From assembly GCA_016868955.1 (NCBI GenBank), contig VGFF01000085.1:1-8592 (forward strand): 8,592 bases of DNA. Direction: 5' to 3'. A program made the translations under genes and the position numbers. A model generated the notes under the pieces. The model saw only the letters and a list, made by a program, of their open reading frames with translations. It had not been told where the DNA came from and searched no databases. This document shows, piece by piece, positions 1 to 6,444 of the stretch. The stretch is from Armatimonadota bacterium (GTDB lineage: Bacteria; Sysuimicrobiota; Sysuimicrobiia; Sysuimicrobiales; VGFF01). The first letter of the stretch is position 1. The number at the start of each line of letters is the position of its first letter.

Positions 1-351
1 TTCCCGGCGCTGCGATCGGCCGCGTCGTCGCCGAGGGCGTCGGCGGCGACGCCCGTGGTGATCCTGTGGGCGCCGGGCACTGCGTCGGCGCTGGACGCAA
101 CGGTCATCGCCGACGCCCGGGACGTCGGCGCCGCCGGCGTCTTCGATCCTCGCGTCGACGGCCGTCCGCTTACGTTCCGGTTCGAATGGAATCGCTTTCT
201 CGATGCGGAAACGGGCTCGGAGTGGACGGTGCTCGGCAAGGCGATCGCGGGCCCGCTGGCCGGACGCGCGTTGCGACCGATCGTTCACGGCAATCATTTC
301 TGGTTCGCGTGGGCGGCGTTTCGGCCGCAGGCACGCCTCTACCGTCCTTGA
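1..351 (+). CDS. DUF3179 domain-containing protein, 3' part, apparent frameshift
   Basis: This is the C-terminal part of a DUF3179 protein; the gene begins before the window. The recognisable family blocks are PGTASALD, DVGAAGVFDPRVDGRPLTF, an ETGSEW segment, and GPLAGRAL followed by VHGNHFWFAWAAF near the end. Reading from base 55 in frame 1 gives this conserved sequence up to TGA at 349-351. Upstream, frame 1 is not family-like, whereas frame 3 (bases 3-53) reads PGAAIGRVVAEGVGGDA, which is what should precede VVILWAPG. The two frames join if one C in the CCC at 52-54 is extra. So the gene is either frameshifted or carries a one-base sequence error. The biochemical function of DUF3179 is not established. 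Its stop overlaps the TTG start of the amidohydrolase by four bases, suggesting one operon. Confidence 0.8.
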   Translation, partial: FPALRSAASSPRASAATPVVILWAPGTASALDATVIADARDVGAAGVFDPRVDGRPLTFRFEWNRFLDAETGSEWTVLGKAIAGPLAGRALRPIVHGNHFWFAWAAFRPQARLYRP

Positions 352-1937
352 CCGGAACACGCTTCCACAACGGCCGCATCTACACGCTCGACGGCGCCGG
401 CACCATCGCGTCCGCGATCGCCGCGCGCGACGGCCGCGTCCTCGCTATCGGAAACGACTCCGATATTCGCGCCCGATACGGCGGCTACCCGGAAGTCGAT
501 CTCAGCGGCGCGACCGTCTTCCCTGGATTCACCGATAGTCACATCCACTTCGCGAGCGTCGGCCTCTTGCTTTGCCGCGTCAGCCTCGAGGACACTGCCA
601 CTCTGGATGAGGCCCTAGCGCGCGTGGCGGCGGCCGCGGCAAGAACGCCGCGGGGCGCGTGGATTCGCGGGCGCGGTTGGGACAAGAACGCGTGGCGCCT
701 GGACCGATTCCCCTCTCGCGACGACCTTGACGCGGCCACGCCGGATCATCCGGTCGCGCTGTCGAGCAAGGACGGCCACCTCCTCTGGTGCAACACGGCC
801 GCGCTGCGGGCGGCGGGCATCGACGCCGCGACGGCCTCCCCTGCCGGCGGCGAGATCGAGACGATCGACGCACGGCCGACCGGCATCCTCAAGGAAGCCG
901 CGACCGCGCTCGCGACCGCGGCGATGCCGGCGCCGACCGATGAGGAAATCGAAGCCGCCGTGCTCGCGGCGACGCCGCTCGCGCATCGCGAAGGGTTGAC
1001 CGGCATCCACGAAGTGACCGGCCTGCCGGAGACGACCGGCAGCGCCACACTGCGCGCCTTCCAGCGGCTGCGCGCCGACGGCCGGTTGTCGGTGCGGGTG
1101 TTGATGGGCATCCCGGAGGCGAACCTCGACGCCGCGGTCAACCTGGGACTTCGGTCCGGGCTCGGCGACGAGCTGCTGCGGATCGGGTTCCTCAAGATCT
1201 TCGCCGACGGCACCTTGGGGTCGCAGACGGCGAGCATGCTGGCGCCGTACGAGGGCGTCGACGCGAACGTCGGCATCGCGATCCACACGCGCCCGGCGCT
1301 GATCGACCTCGTCGGACGCGCCGCGGCCGCCGGGATCGCCTGCGCGATCCATGCCATCGGCGATCGCGCGAATCGTTGGGTGCTCGATGCGTTCGAAGCG
1401 GCGCTGCCAGCGACGCGACGCTTCGGGTTGCGGCAGCGATTGGAGCACGTGCAGGTGATCCACCCCGACGACCTGCCGCGTCTCGCCGCCGCTGGGATCA
1501 TCGCGTCAGTGCAGCCGATCCACGCCACGAGCGATCGCGATGCCGCCGACCGGTATTGGGGCGAGCGGTCGCGGACGGCGTACGCTTGGCGATCGTTGCA
1601 GGCGTCGGGCGCGGTCCTCGCGTTCGGATCGGACGCGCCGGTGGAGACTTTCAGCGTGTTGCGCGGCTTGCACGCGGCCGTGTTCCGGCGTAATCCCGGC
1701 GACGGCCGGGGGCCGTGGCGGCCCGGGGAAACGATTTCGATGGAGGCGGCGCTGCGCGCCTACACGAACGGCGCGGCGTACGCGGCGGGAGAAGAAGCGC
1801 GCAAGGGCAGCTTGGAGCCCGGCAAGGTAGCCGACCTCGTCGCGTTGGACCGCGACGTTGTCCGGGATCCAGAGGCGGTTGCCGAAGCGCGCGTGGCGCT
1901 GACGGTCGTCGGCGGCGTGGTCCGCTTCGCGCTTTGA
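348..1937 (+). CDS. Metal-dependent amidohydrolase, YtcJ/LAF3-like (amidohydrolase family 3)
   Basis: A 529-residue cytoplasmic amidohydrolase with the expected metal-centre motifs in order: H65-x-H67 in PGFTDSHIHF, the mid-chain lysine K283 in FLKIFADGTLGSQ (usually carboxylated to bridge metals), H335 in AIHAIGDRAN, H367 in RLEHVQV, and D429 in FGSDAPVE. The first ~55 residues and the C-terminal GSLEPGKVADLVALD stretch form the small beta-sandwich domain common to the superfamily. Length matches YtcJ-like members, which hydrolyse C-N bonds; the substrate cannot be told from sequence. The start chosen is TTG at 348, which overlaps the upstream stop as TTGA and gives the family-like N terminus TGTRFHNGRIYTLDG. 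A GTG at 309 is possible but would add non-conserved residues. The stop TGA again overlaps a TTG of the next gene. Confidence 0.93.
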   Translation: MTGTRFHNGRIYTLDGAGTIASAIAARDGRVLAIGNDSDIRARYGGYPEVDLSGATVFPGFTDSHIHFASVGLLLCRVSLEDTATLDEALARVAAAAARTPRGAWIRGRGWDKNAWRLDRFPSRDDLDAATPDHPVALSSKDGHLLWCNTAALRAAGIDAATASPAGGEIETIDARPTGILKEAATALATAAMPAPTDEEIEAAVLAATPLAHREGLTGIHEVTGLPETTGSATLRAFQRLRADGRLSVRVLMGIPEANLDAAVNLGLRSGLGDELLRIGFLKIFADGTLGSQTASMLAPYEGVDANVGIAIHTRPALIDLVGRAAAAGIACAIHAIGDRANRWVLDAFEAALPATRRFGLRQRLEHVQVIHPDDLPRLAAAGIIASVQPIHATSDRDAADRYWGERSRTAYAWRSLQASGAVLAFGSDAPVETFSVLRGLHAAVFRRNPGDGRGPWRPGETISMEAALRAYTNGAAYAAGEEARKGSLEPGKVADLVALDRDVVRDPEAVAEARVALTVVGGVVRFAL

Positions 1938-3397
1938 GCGCGACCGCCAAACCGGCCTCGTTCTGGATGGCCGTCGTCGGCGTGATCTTCGTCCTGCGCG
2001 CGATCTTCGCGGCCGCGTTCCCGCTGACGGCCGATGAAGGCTACTACTGGCTCTGGTCCCGCCACCTGGCGCTGTCCTACGTCGACCATCCGCCGCTGAT
2101 CGCGTTCCTCAACGCCGGCCTGCAAGCCGTCTTTCCCGAGCCGCTCTTCGCGCTGCGCGGCGGCGGCTTGATCTTCTTCGCGCTGACGCTCTGGGCCGTC
2201 TACCGGCTGTCGGTCGCGCTCGTCGAAGCAGGTCCCGATGTCCACTGGCGCAACGTCGCGTTGTACGCCGCGCTCCCGTACAGTCTGTTGATCCTGCTCG
2301 CGTTCACCGTCGATCAGCCGCTGATCCTGTTCTATTTGTGCGCGCTCGTCTGCGCGATTCGCTACCTGCGCACGCGGCGCCCCGTCGACGTGCTCCTCGC
2401 GGGCCTGTTCTGCGGCTTGGGGCTGCTGACGAAGGTCACGATGGCGTTGTTCTACCTGGCGGCCGCGGCATTCTTCCTGACGCAACGGGATCAGCGCGCA
2501 TTGCTGCGCCGCCCCGCCGTGTGGGTAGCGGCGGCGATCGGCCCGGTGATGTTCGCGCCCGTGGGCTGGGCCGATGCCGTCCACGGCGGCGCGTCGTGGC
2601 GGTTCCACGCCGGGCGCGTCGGCCGGTTGCCATGGTTCGAAGGCACGCTCGCGTTCGCCGGCGACATCACGTTGTACTTGACGCCGTTCGCGATCTATAT
2701 GGCTTTCCGCTGGCTGCGCCGCGCACGCCCGGTGCGGGCCGGCGCGGCGGCGGCGCTCACGTTCCACGCGATGTGGATCCCGTTCGCGACCGTGCTGCTG
2801 ATCAGCATCCGAACGCGGGTCTTTCCCCACTGGCCGGCACCGGCGTTCGCGCCGCTCCTGGTGTCCATCGGGGCGTGGCTTGCGACGATGACGGGGCAGC
2901 GCCGGGCATCGAGCGCGTTATTGTGTGGCCTTCTCGGTGTCAACGTGGTGTTGCTGGGCGCCGTCGCGCTCGTCGAACCTGCCGTCCTCCGCCACCAAAC
3001 GGCGTATCGCGGAAACTATGCGCTCGCCGACAAAGCCGCGGCGCTCCTGCGCAGCGCGCCGAACACGCGCTTCGTCTCGGATTTTCACGGCACGGCCGCC
3101 CAGCTCACGTACTACGCGCGCGTCGATGCGACGATGCCCACCGGCGTGCTGGCGCCGCCCCGGGAGGCGCCGTGGGGCGCCGGCCAATTCGATCGATGGA
3201 ACACGTCACCGCTGCGCCGCGGCGACAACGTCGTGCTGCACACGTTGCCGCGCCGCGGGACGCTGCGATTGGCGGAGGCGCACTTCGACTCAGTGGAGCC
3301 GCTCCCCGACTGGCGCATGACGATCATCGAAGTGCACCTGCAGGAGATGCGATTCTACCTGGCGCGCGGCTTCAAGCTGGATCGGGCGAAGATCTAA
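1934..3397 (+). CDS. Membrane glycosyltransferase, GT39/PMT_2 (ArnT-like)
   Basis: A polytopic membrane protein of 487 residues (476 if the ATG at 1967 is used). The first hydrophobic segment at residues ~11-30 is followed by PLTADEGYYWLWSRHLALSY and then VDHPPLIAFL. The acidic pair D34-E35 and the DHPP block at 51-54 are hallmarks of the PMT/ArnT family, whose first periplasmic loop carries the catalytic acidic residue. Several more hydrophobic helices run to about residue 380, followed by a soluble C-terminal domain of about 100 residues. Family members move a sugar from a polyprenyl-phosphate donor to a lipid or protein acceptor on the outer face of the membrane. Neither donor nor acceptor can be inferred here. 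TTG at 1934 overlaps the amidohydrolase stop as TTGA. Its TAA overlaps the TAG of the convergent ada gene. Confidence 0.88.
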   Translation: MSATAKPASFWMAVVGVIFVLRAIFAAAFPLTADEGYYWLWSRHLALSYVDHPPLIAFLNAGLQAVFPEPLFALRGGGLIFFALTLWAVYRLSVALVEAGPDVHWRNVALYAALPYSLLILLAFTVDQPLILFYLCALVCAIRYLRTRRPVDVLLAGLFCGLGLLTKVTMALFYLAAAAFFLTQRDQRALLRRPAVWVAAAIGPVMFAPVGWADAVHGGASWRFHAGRVGRLPWFEGTLAFAGDITLYLTPFAIYMAFRWLRRARPVRAGAAAALTFHAMWIPFATVLLISIRTRVFPHWPAPAFAPLLVSIGAWLATMTGQRRASSALLCGLLGVNVVLLGAVALVEPAVLRHQTAYRGNYALADKAAALLRSAPNTRFVSDFHGTAAQLTYYARVDATMPTGVLAPPREAPWGAGQFDRWNTSPLRRGDNVVLHTLPRRGTLRLAEAHFDSVEPLPDWRMTIIEVHLQEMRFYLARGFKLDRAKI

Positions 3398-4521
3398 CGG
3401 TCGCTGTCGCGGCGCGTCCCCGCGGATCCGCCGGCGGACGCCGCTCGTTCCGCCGCCAACAAGCGCGCTTTCCGAGCCTCGCCCCATCGATACCCACCGA
3501 CCGTCCCATCGGCCGGAACGACGCGGTGACAGGGCACGATGAGCGCGACGGGATTCGCGGCGCAGGCACGCCCGACGGCGCGCGCCGCCTTCGGCGCTCC
3601 GATCTCGCGCGCGATCTGCGCGTAGGTCCGCGTCGACCCGAGCGAGATCCGGCGCAGCGCGTTCCAGACACGTCGTTGGAACGCGGTCGCGCGAATGTCC
3701 ATCGGCAGCCCGGGGTGCGGCGCGCCCCCCCCCTTCGTCGCGACGGAGACACGCTGGGCCACGGTTGCCAGTGCGCGGTCGCCGGGCGCGATCTGGGCGT
3801 TCGGAAAGTCGGCGCGCAGCTTCGCGATCAGCGTTCGGCGACCTTCGCCGAGCGCGATTCGGCAGATGCCGGCGGCGGTCGCGGCGACCAGCAACGACCC
3901 CAGCGCCGTCGGCACGATCGCGAAGTGGATGCGCTCGCCGGCGCCGCCGCCGCGAAACCGCGCCGGACGCATGCCGAGGATCGCCGCGCTCTGTTCGTAG
4001 ACGCGGCTGCTCGACCCGAATCCAGCCTCATACAACGCGTCGGTCACTGGCACACCCGCCCGCAGACGCTCTTGAATCCTGGCGACGCGGCGAGCGTGCG
4101 CATATTGCCGTGGCGAGACGCCCACGTAACGCGTGAAGATGCGCTGAAGGTGGTGCGGGCTCCGTCCCGCGGCGCGGGCGACGTCGGCGAGAGGAACGGC
4201 GTCCCCGGCGTGGCCCTCGATGTATCGCGCCGCGCGGATCACGACGGCGAGCGGATCCGCGATGGCGCCGACGTCGCCCGGACGGCATCGCTTGCAAGCG
4301 CGGTAGCCCGCGTCCTCGGCGGCGCGCGGCGTATCGAACAGCACGAGGTTTTCCGGGCGTGGTCGCCGCGCCGGGCAAGAGGGCCGGCAGTAGATCCCCG
4401 TGGTCGTGACACCGAAAACAAACCGCCCGTCGAACCGCGCGTCGCGACCATCGATGGCGCGACGAAACCGGGACGAGGGTGGAAAGTCGCTCGATTTCGG
4501 GAGATGGATCTTCGTCAACAT
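3394..4521 (-). CDS. ada: Bifunctional Ada: methylphosphotriester-DNA/O6-methylguanine methyltransferase and AraC-type regulator
   Basis: Full-length Ada, 375 residues. The N-terminal zinc domain has C45 and C49 (GIYCRPSCPAR) and C76/C79 (RACKRCRPG); the first should be the phosphotriester methyl acceptor. An AraC-type helix-turn-helix region follows at about 95-185 (ADVARAAGRSPHHLQRIFTR, then EAGFGSSSRVYEQ). The MGMT domain runs from about 195, with TAFQRRVWNALRRI, GSTRTYAQIA and the acceptor C331 in VALIVPCHRVVP. By family precedent it removes methyl groups from O6-methylguanine and from the DNA backbone, and methylation converts it to an activator of its own regulon. The start is ATG at 4521 behind GGAGGG; the frame stays open upstream to 4704 but without conservation. 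A run of nine G (coding strand) encodes K-G-G-G at about residue 263. No E. coli-type Ada box was found upstream. Confidence 0.95.
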   Translation of the reverse strand: MLTKIHLPKSSDFPPSSRFRRAIDGRDARFDGRFVFGVTTTGIYCRPSCPARRPRPENLVLFDTPRAAEDAGYRACKRCRPGDVGAIADPLAVVIRAARYIEGHAGDAVPLADVARAAGRSPHHLQRIFTRYVGVSPRQYAHARRVARIQERLRAGVPVTDALYEAGFGSSSRVYEQSAAILGMRPARFRGGGAGERIHFAIVPTALGSLLVAATAAGICRIALGEGRRTLIAKLRADFPNAQIAPGDRALATVAQRVSVATKGGGAPHPGLPMDIRATAFQRRVWNALRRISLGSTRTYAQIAREIGAPKAARAVGRACAANPVALIVPCHRVVPADGTVGGYRWGEARKARLLAAERAASAGGSAGTRRDSDR

Positions 4522-4542
4522 ATCGGTTCCCTCCGTGAGGAG

Positions 4543-4556
4543 GGTACGGCCGTACC
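4543..4556. promoter_or_regulatory. Perfect 14-bp palindrome upstream of ada (candidate operator)
   Basis: GGTACGGCCGTACC is a perfect 7+7 inverted repeat whose near edge lies 21 bases upstream of the ada start codon. A smaller repeat, CCTC-CGT-GAGG (4530-4540), overlaps the Shine-Dalgarno region. The palindrome is not followed by a T tract, so it is not a convincing terminator. Binding by a dimeric regulator is an inference only. Confidence 0.35.
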
Positions 4557-4603
4557 GAGGGGCGCCGCTATCCGATTCTTGCTGTGAATGGCGTGGCGAT
4601 CGA

Positions 4604-4891
4604 TCAGTTATCCTCGTCTTCTTCGTTGTCGAGGTAGGCGTCCGTTTCCTCGTCTTCTTCGCCGTCGAAGTACATCGCGCGGTCCGCGACGTCGATCCTG
4701 TCATCGCTGCCCGGCTCGTCGTCTTCTTCGTCGCCGCTGGGGAGGTCTTCGAGACTGTCCTCGACGCGCTCTTCGGCTTGATACCCGCAGTCCGTGCACT
4801 CGTAGACGACGACCTGACCGGAGACGTCTTCTATCAACAGCTCCATGTCGGCGCCGCACTGCGGGCAAGGCATCGTCAACGGCAGGCTCAT
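4604..4891 (-). CDS. Small zinc-ribbon protein with acidic C-terminal tail
   Basis: A 95-residue protein not assignable to a named gene. Two CxxC knuckles, C9-P-Q-C12 and C32-T-D-C35, form a short zinc ribbon. The rest is very acidic: from about residue 40 onwards it is dominated by Asp and Glu, ending in YLDNEEDEDN, with hydrophobic residues scarce. The start chosen is ATG at 4891 because it overlaps the stop of the upstream small gene as ATGA and has GGGAG a few bases before it. The same frame is open to 4981, but that upstream stretch is the other gene read out of frame. A zinc ribbon with an acidic tail could bind a basic or nucleic-acid-associated partner, but no function can be claimed. 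It sits in the same orientation as ada, 82 bases before it. Confidence 0.75.
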   Translation of the reverse strand: MSLPLTMPCPQCGADMELLIEDVSGQVVVYECTDCGYQAEERVEDSLEDLPSGDEEDDEPGSDDRIDVADRAMYFDGEEDEETDAYLDNEEDEDN

Positions 4892-5061
4892 GGCTGCGGC
4901 TCCCGCGATCTCATCTCTTCGTCGAGGGAACGGAATCTGTGCAGCTCGACGCGATGTCGGCAGATCGGACACTCCCGCCACGAGGCCTCTTCTTCACGCG
5001 GTTCGTGCCGAATGATCATCACGATCTCGCAATGCGGACACGTCAGTTGGTTTCCGTGCAT
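4888..5061 (-). CDS. Very small zinc-ribbon protein (57 aa)
   Basis: A short gene that a 60-codon cutoff would miss. ATG at 5061 lies behind a strong ribosome-binding site (GGAGGGGG about nine bases upstream). The product starts MHGNQLTCPHC and contains C8-P-H-C11 and C31-P-I-C34, two CxxC pairs forming a probable zinc ribbon, then a charged C terminus ending REPQP. Its TGA overlaps the ATG of the next zinc-ribbon gene as ATGA, so the two are probably translationally coupled. The four cysteines, the ribosome-binding site and the coupling all support it being real. Function unknown. An exact TTGACA lies upstream at 5139-5144 on this strand, but no good -10 box follows it. Confidence 0.72.
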   Translation of the reverse strand: MHGNQLTCPHCEIVMIIRHEPREEEASWRECPICRHRVELHRFRSLDEEMRSREPQP

Positions 5062-5150
5062 CGGTGCGCCCCCTCCGCGTCGTCGAGCCTACTTCTTGTC
5101 GCCCCCAACGTTTCCTTCTGCGCCCTCGCTCCTTCCATTGTCAAAGAAGA

Positions 5151-5178
5151 AGGCCGCGGAGAGCAGCCTCCGCGGCCT
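5151..5178 (-). terminator. Rho-independent terminator downstream of superoxide dismutase
   Basis: An 11-bp perfect stem (5151-5161 pairing with 5168-5178, core GGCCGCGGAG / CTCCGCGGCC) encloses a six-base loop. On the minus strand it is followed by the T-rich TTCTTCTTTG. It lies about 40 bases after the superoxide dismutase stop and separates that gene from the small zinc-ribbon genes. Confidence 0.85.
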
Positions 5179-5218
5179 CGAAATTTCTATCGGTTTGGTC
5201 CGCGCGCCCTGCGGGTTC

Positions 5219-5818
5219 CTAGCGTAGAATACCGTACGCGTCGGCCCGAGCCTGGACCGCCTGCCAGTTGATCTGCTTGATGAAAGCGTCGATGTAGCCG
5301 CCCTTGTTGGTTCCCCAATCCATGAAGTATGCGTGCTCGAACACGTCCATCGCGATCAAGGGCGTGCAGTTCCAAACCGGGTAAGTGTTCTGCTCGTCGC
5401 CAATATAGTTGAACAGCGTCTTCGTGTCCCAGTCGTATGCCAACCACGCCCAGCCGCGGGCGGCGACGCCCGTCGCCTTGAGGTCCTTCTTCCAGTCGTC
5501 GAGGGATCCGAAGTTCGCGTTGATCATGTCCGCTAGCTTGCCGGCCGGGTCGCCGCCGCCGCCCAGCTGCTCGAAGTAGATCTCGTGGTTCTTAATGCCG
5601 CCTAGCGCGCGGGTGAGCTCGACTTTTAGCACACGGATGTCCGAGAACGTCGGGTTCGCCTTCGCCGGATCCTTGTCCAGCCCGGCGAGCTTGTCGAAGA
5701 TCTCGTTCGCTTTGTTGACGTACCCGCTGTACAGCTTGTAATGCTCTTCAAGCGCTTTCTTGCTGATTCCATCGAGATTCATCTCGAACGACTTGAACTT
5801 CTTGACATCGAACTTCAT
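5219..5818 (-). CDS. Superoxide dismutase, Fe/Mn family
   Basis: A 199-residue superoxide dismutase that converts superoxide to oxygen and hydrogen peroxide; there is no obvious signal peptide, so it is probably cytoplasmic. Metal ligands are visible as H26 (LEEHYKLY), H78 (IKNHEIYFEQL), D158 and H162 (MDVFEHAYFMDWG). The helix around RGWAWLAYD and the last-domain TPLIAMDVFEHAY are classical. Unlike typical E. coli-type enzymes, the residues after the first ligand read HYKLYSGYV rather than H-x3-HHxxYV: the second-sphere histidine is replaced by Tyr30, and the gateway tyrosine comes one residue earlier (Tyr33). The start at 5818 is set by an excellent AAGGAGGTC ribosome-binding site. Codon and residue use is richer in Lys and in A/T than the neighbouring genes. 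Metal choice (Fe or Mn) cannot be decided. It appears monocistronic, with its own terminator. Confidence 0.95.
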   Translation of the reverse strand: MKFDVKKFKSFEMNLDGISKKALEEHYKLYSGYVNKANEIFDKLAGLDKDPAKANPTFSDIRVLKVELTRALGGIKNHEIYFEQLGGGGDPAGKLADMINANFGSLDDWKKDLKATGVAARGWAWLAYDWDTKTLFNYIGDEQNTYPVWNCTPLIAMDVFEHAYFMDWGTNKGGYIDAFIKQINWQAVQARADAYGILR

Positions 5819-5825
5819 GCGGAAA

Positions 5826-5834
5826 GACCTCCTT
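5826..5834 (-). promoter_or_regulatory. Strong ribosome-binding site of superoxide dismutase
   Basis: AAGGAGGTC on the minus strand, seven bases before the ATG, is a near-perfect anti-16S match. It fixes the start at 5818 and rejects the longer reading from 6067. Confidence 0.85.
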
Positions 5835-5888
5835 GAGGTGAGCTGGCGTGGGGGACCGGGGGACGTTCGAGGGGTCCAATCCCTTCCT

Positions 5889-5894
5889 ACTATA
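5889..5894 (-). promoter_or_regulatory. Possible -10 element for superoxide dismutase
   Basis: TATAGT on the minus strand lies about 70 bases before the superoxide dismutase start, in the only A/T-rich patch of the intergenic region. No convincing -35 box lies at the right distance, so this is tentative. Confidence 0.3.
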
Positions 5895-5938
5895 ACATGT
5901 ATCTCGATCGCCGCTTCCCTAGACCGGGACGCGGCGCA

Positions 5939-5981
5939 TTCCGTCGAGACCAACGGAAGGGGATCGGCTCCAGGTGAGCCG
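5939..5981. repeat. Two adjacent inverted repeats between the divergent sod and sigma genes
   Basis: TTCCGT / ACGGAA (5939-5944 and 5953-5958, 8-base spacer) is followed by CGGCTC / GAGCCG (5965-5970 and 5976-5981, 5-base spacer). Both are perfect. They lie in the 226-base divergent gap upstream of the sigma gene and have no T tract, so operators are likelier than terminators. Apart from these and the sod leader signals, nothing else is visible in the gap. Confidence 0.4.
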
Positions 5982-6044
5982 GGAACGACCATGGAGACGT
6001 AAGATCGACCGCTCTTACACGCGTTTTGGCACTGTGAGCACAGC

Positions 6045-6444
6045 GTGTTTACGGCCATCGTCATCAAGCACCGCCAGATGGTCTATCAGGTCGCGCGGCG
6101 CATGACGGGCAACCACGAGGACGCTTGCGACGTGATGCAAGAGGTCTTCATTCGCGCGTTCCGTGGACTGCGCGTGTTCGAAGGGAACGCTTCCCTGCGC
6201 ACGTGGTTGTACCGCATCGCCGTCAATCTCTGTCTCGACCGGCGCGATCGCGTCGCTGCCGCCGCGGCAGCGCGCGGCCGTCGTCTTGCGCTTGTTCCAC
6301 GATCTAGCCTATGCCGAGATCGCGTCCGTCATGGGTTGCGCCGAGGGCACGGTGAAGGGGACGATGTCCGCGGCTTTCGGGAAGCTGCGCACGCGGCTGT
6401 GCGGATTGCTGCCCACGCGGCCAGCGGGAGACCAGCGGTCATGA
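6045..6444 (+). pseudogene. ECF sigma-70 family factor, frameshifted and lacking the interdomain linker
   Basis: Region 2 is read in frame 3 from GTG at 6045: HRQMVYQVARRMTG, EDACDVMQEVFIRAFRGL and ASLRTWLYRIAVNLCLDRR are typical of ECF sigma factors. Region 4 is read in frame 1: ASLPPRQRAAVVLRLFHDL, YAEIASVMGCAEGTVKGTMS, ending TGA at 6442-6444. The frame changes near 6240-6252. ECF factors normally have some tens of residues between NLCLDR and the L-P-P-R-Q-R helix; here almost none remain. The simplest reading is an internal deletion not divisible by three, either real or an assembly collapse. Read without correction, frame 3 stays open through sigma4 into the anti-sigma gene. The sigma stop overlaps the anti-sigma ATG as ATGA, normal for such pairs. 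If intact it would direct RNA polymerase to stress genes, probably including its own operon. Confidence 0.8.

Noticed and set aside
615..1463. Long minus-strand frames opposite the amidohydrolase
   Set aside because: Antisense shadows of a clearly identified gene, with Arg-rich, low-complexity translations.
2338..4587. 749-codon open frame on the + strand
   Set aside because: Arg/Ala/Gly-rich shadow frame of high-GC coding DNA; it crosses the real glycosyltransferase and ada genes and shows no domain.
4522..4704. 61-residue upstream extension of Ada in the same frame
   Set aside because: Low-complexity Ser/Thr/Arg-rich translation overlapping the acidic zinc-ribbon gene, whereas ATG at 4521 has a good ribosome-binding site and matches the family N terminus.
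5062..5137. 29-codon leader frame upstream of the 57-residue zinc-ribbon gene
   Set aside because: No ribosome-binding evidence, no motif and out-of-frame overlap with the better-supported gene.
5981..6010. ECF-type promoter (GGAAC with a downstream -10) before the sigma gene
   Set aside because: GGAAC is present at 5982-5986, but the sequence 16-17 bases downstream (GATCGA) does not clearly match an ECF -10 element.
5819..6067. N-terminal extension of superoxide dismutase (up to 282 residues)
   Set aside because: The extension has no conserved features and crosses the control region. The strong Shine-Dalgarno directly before 5818 fixes the start.
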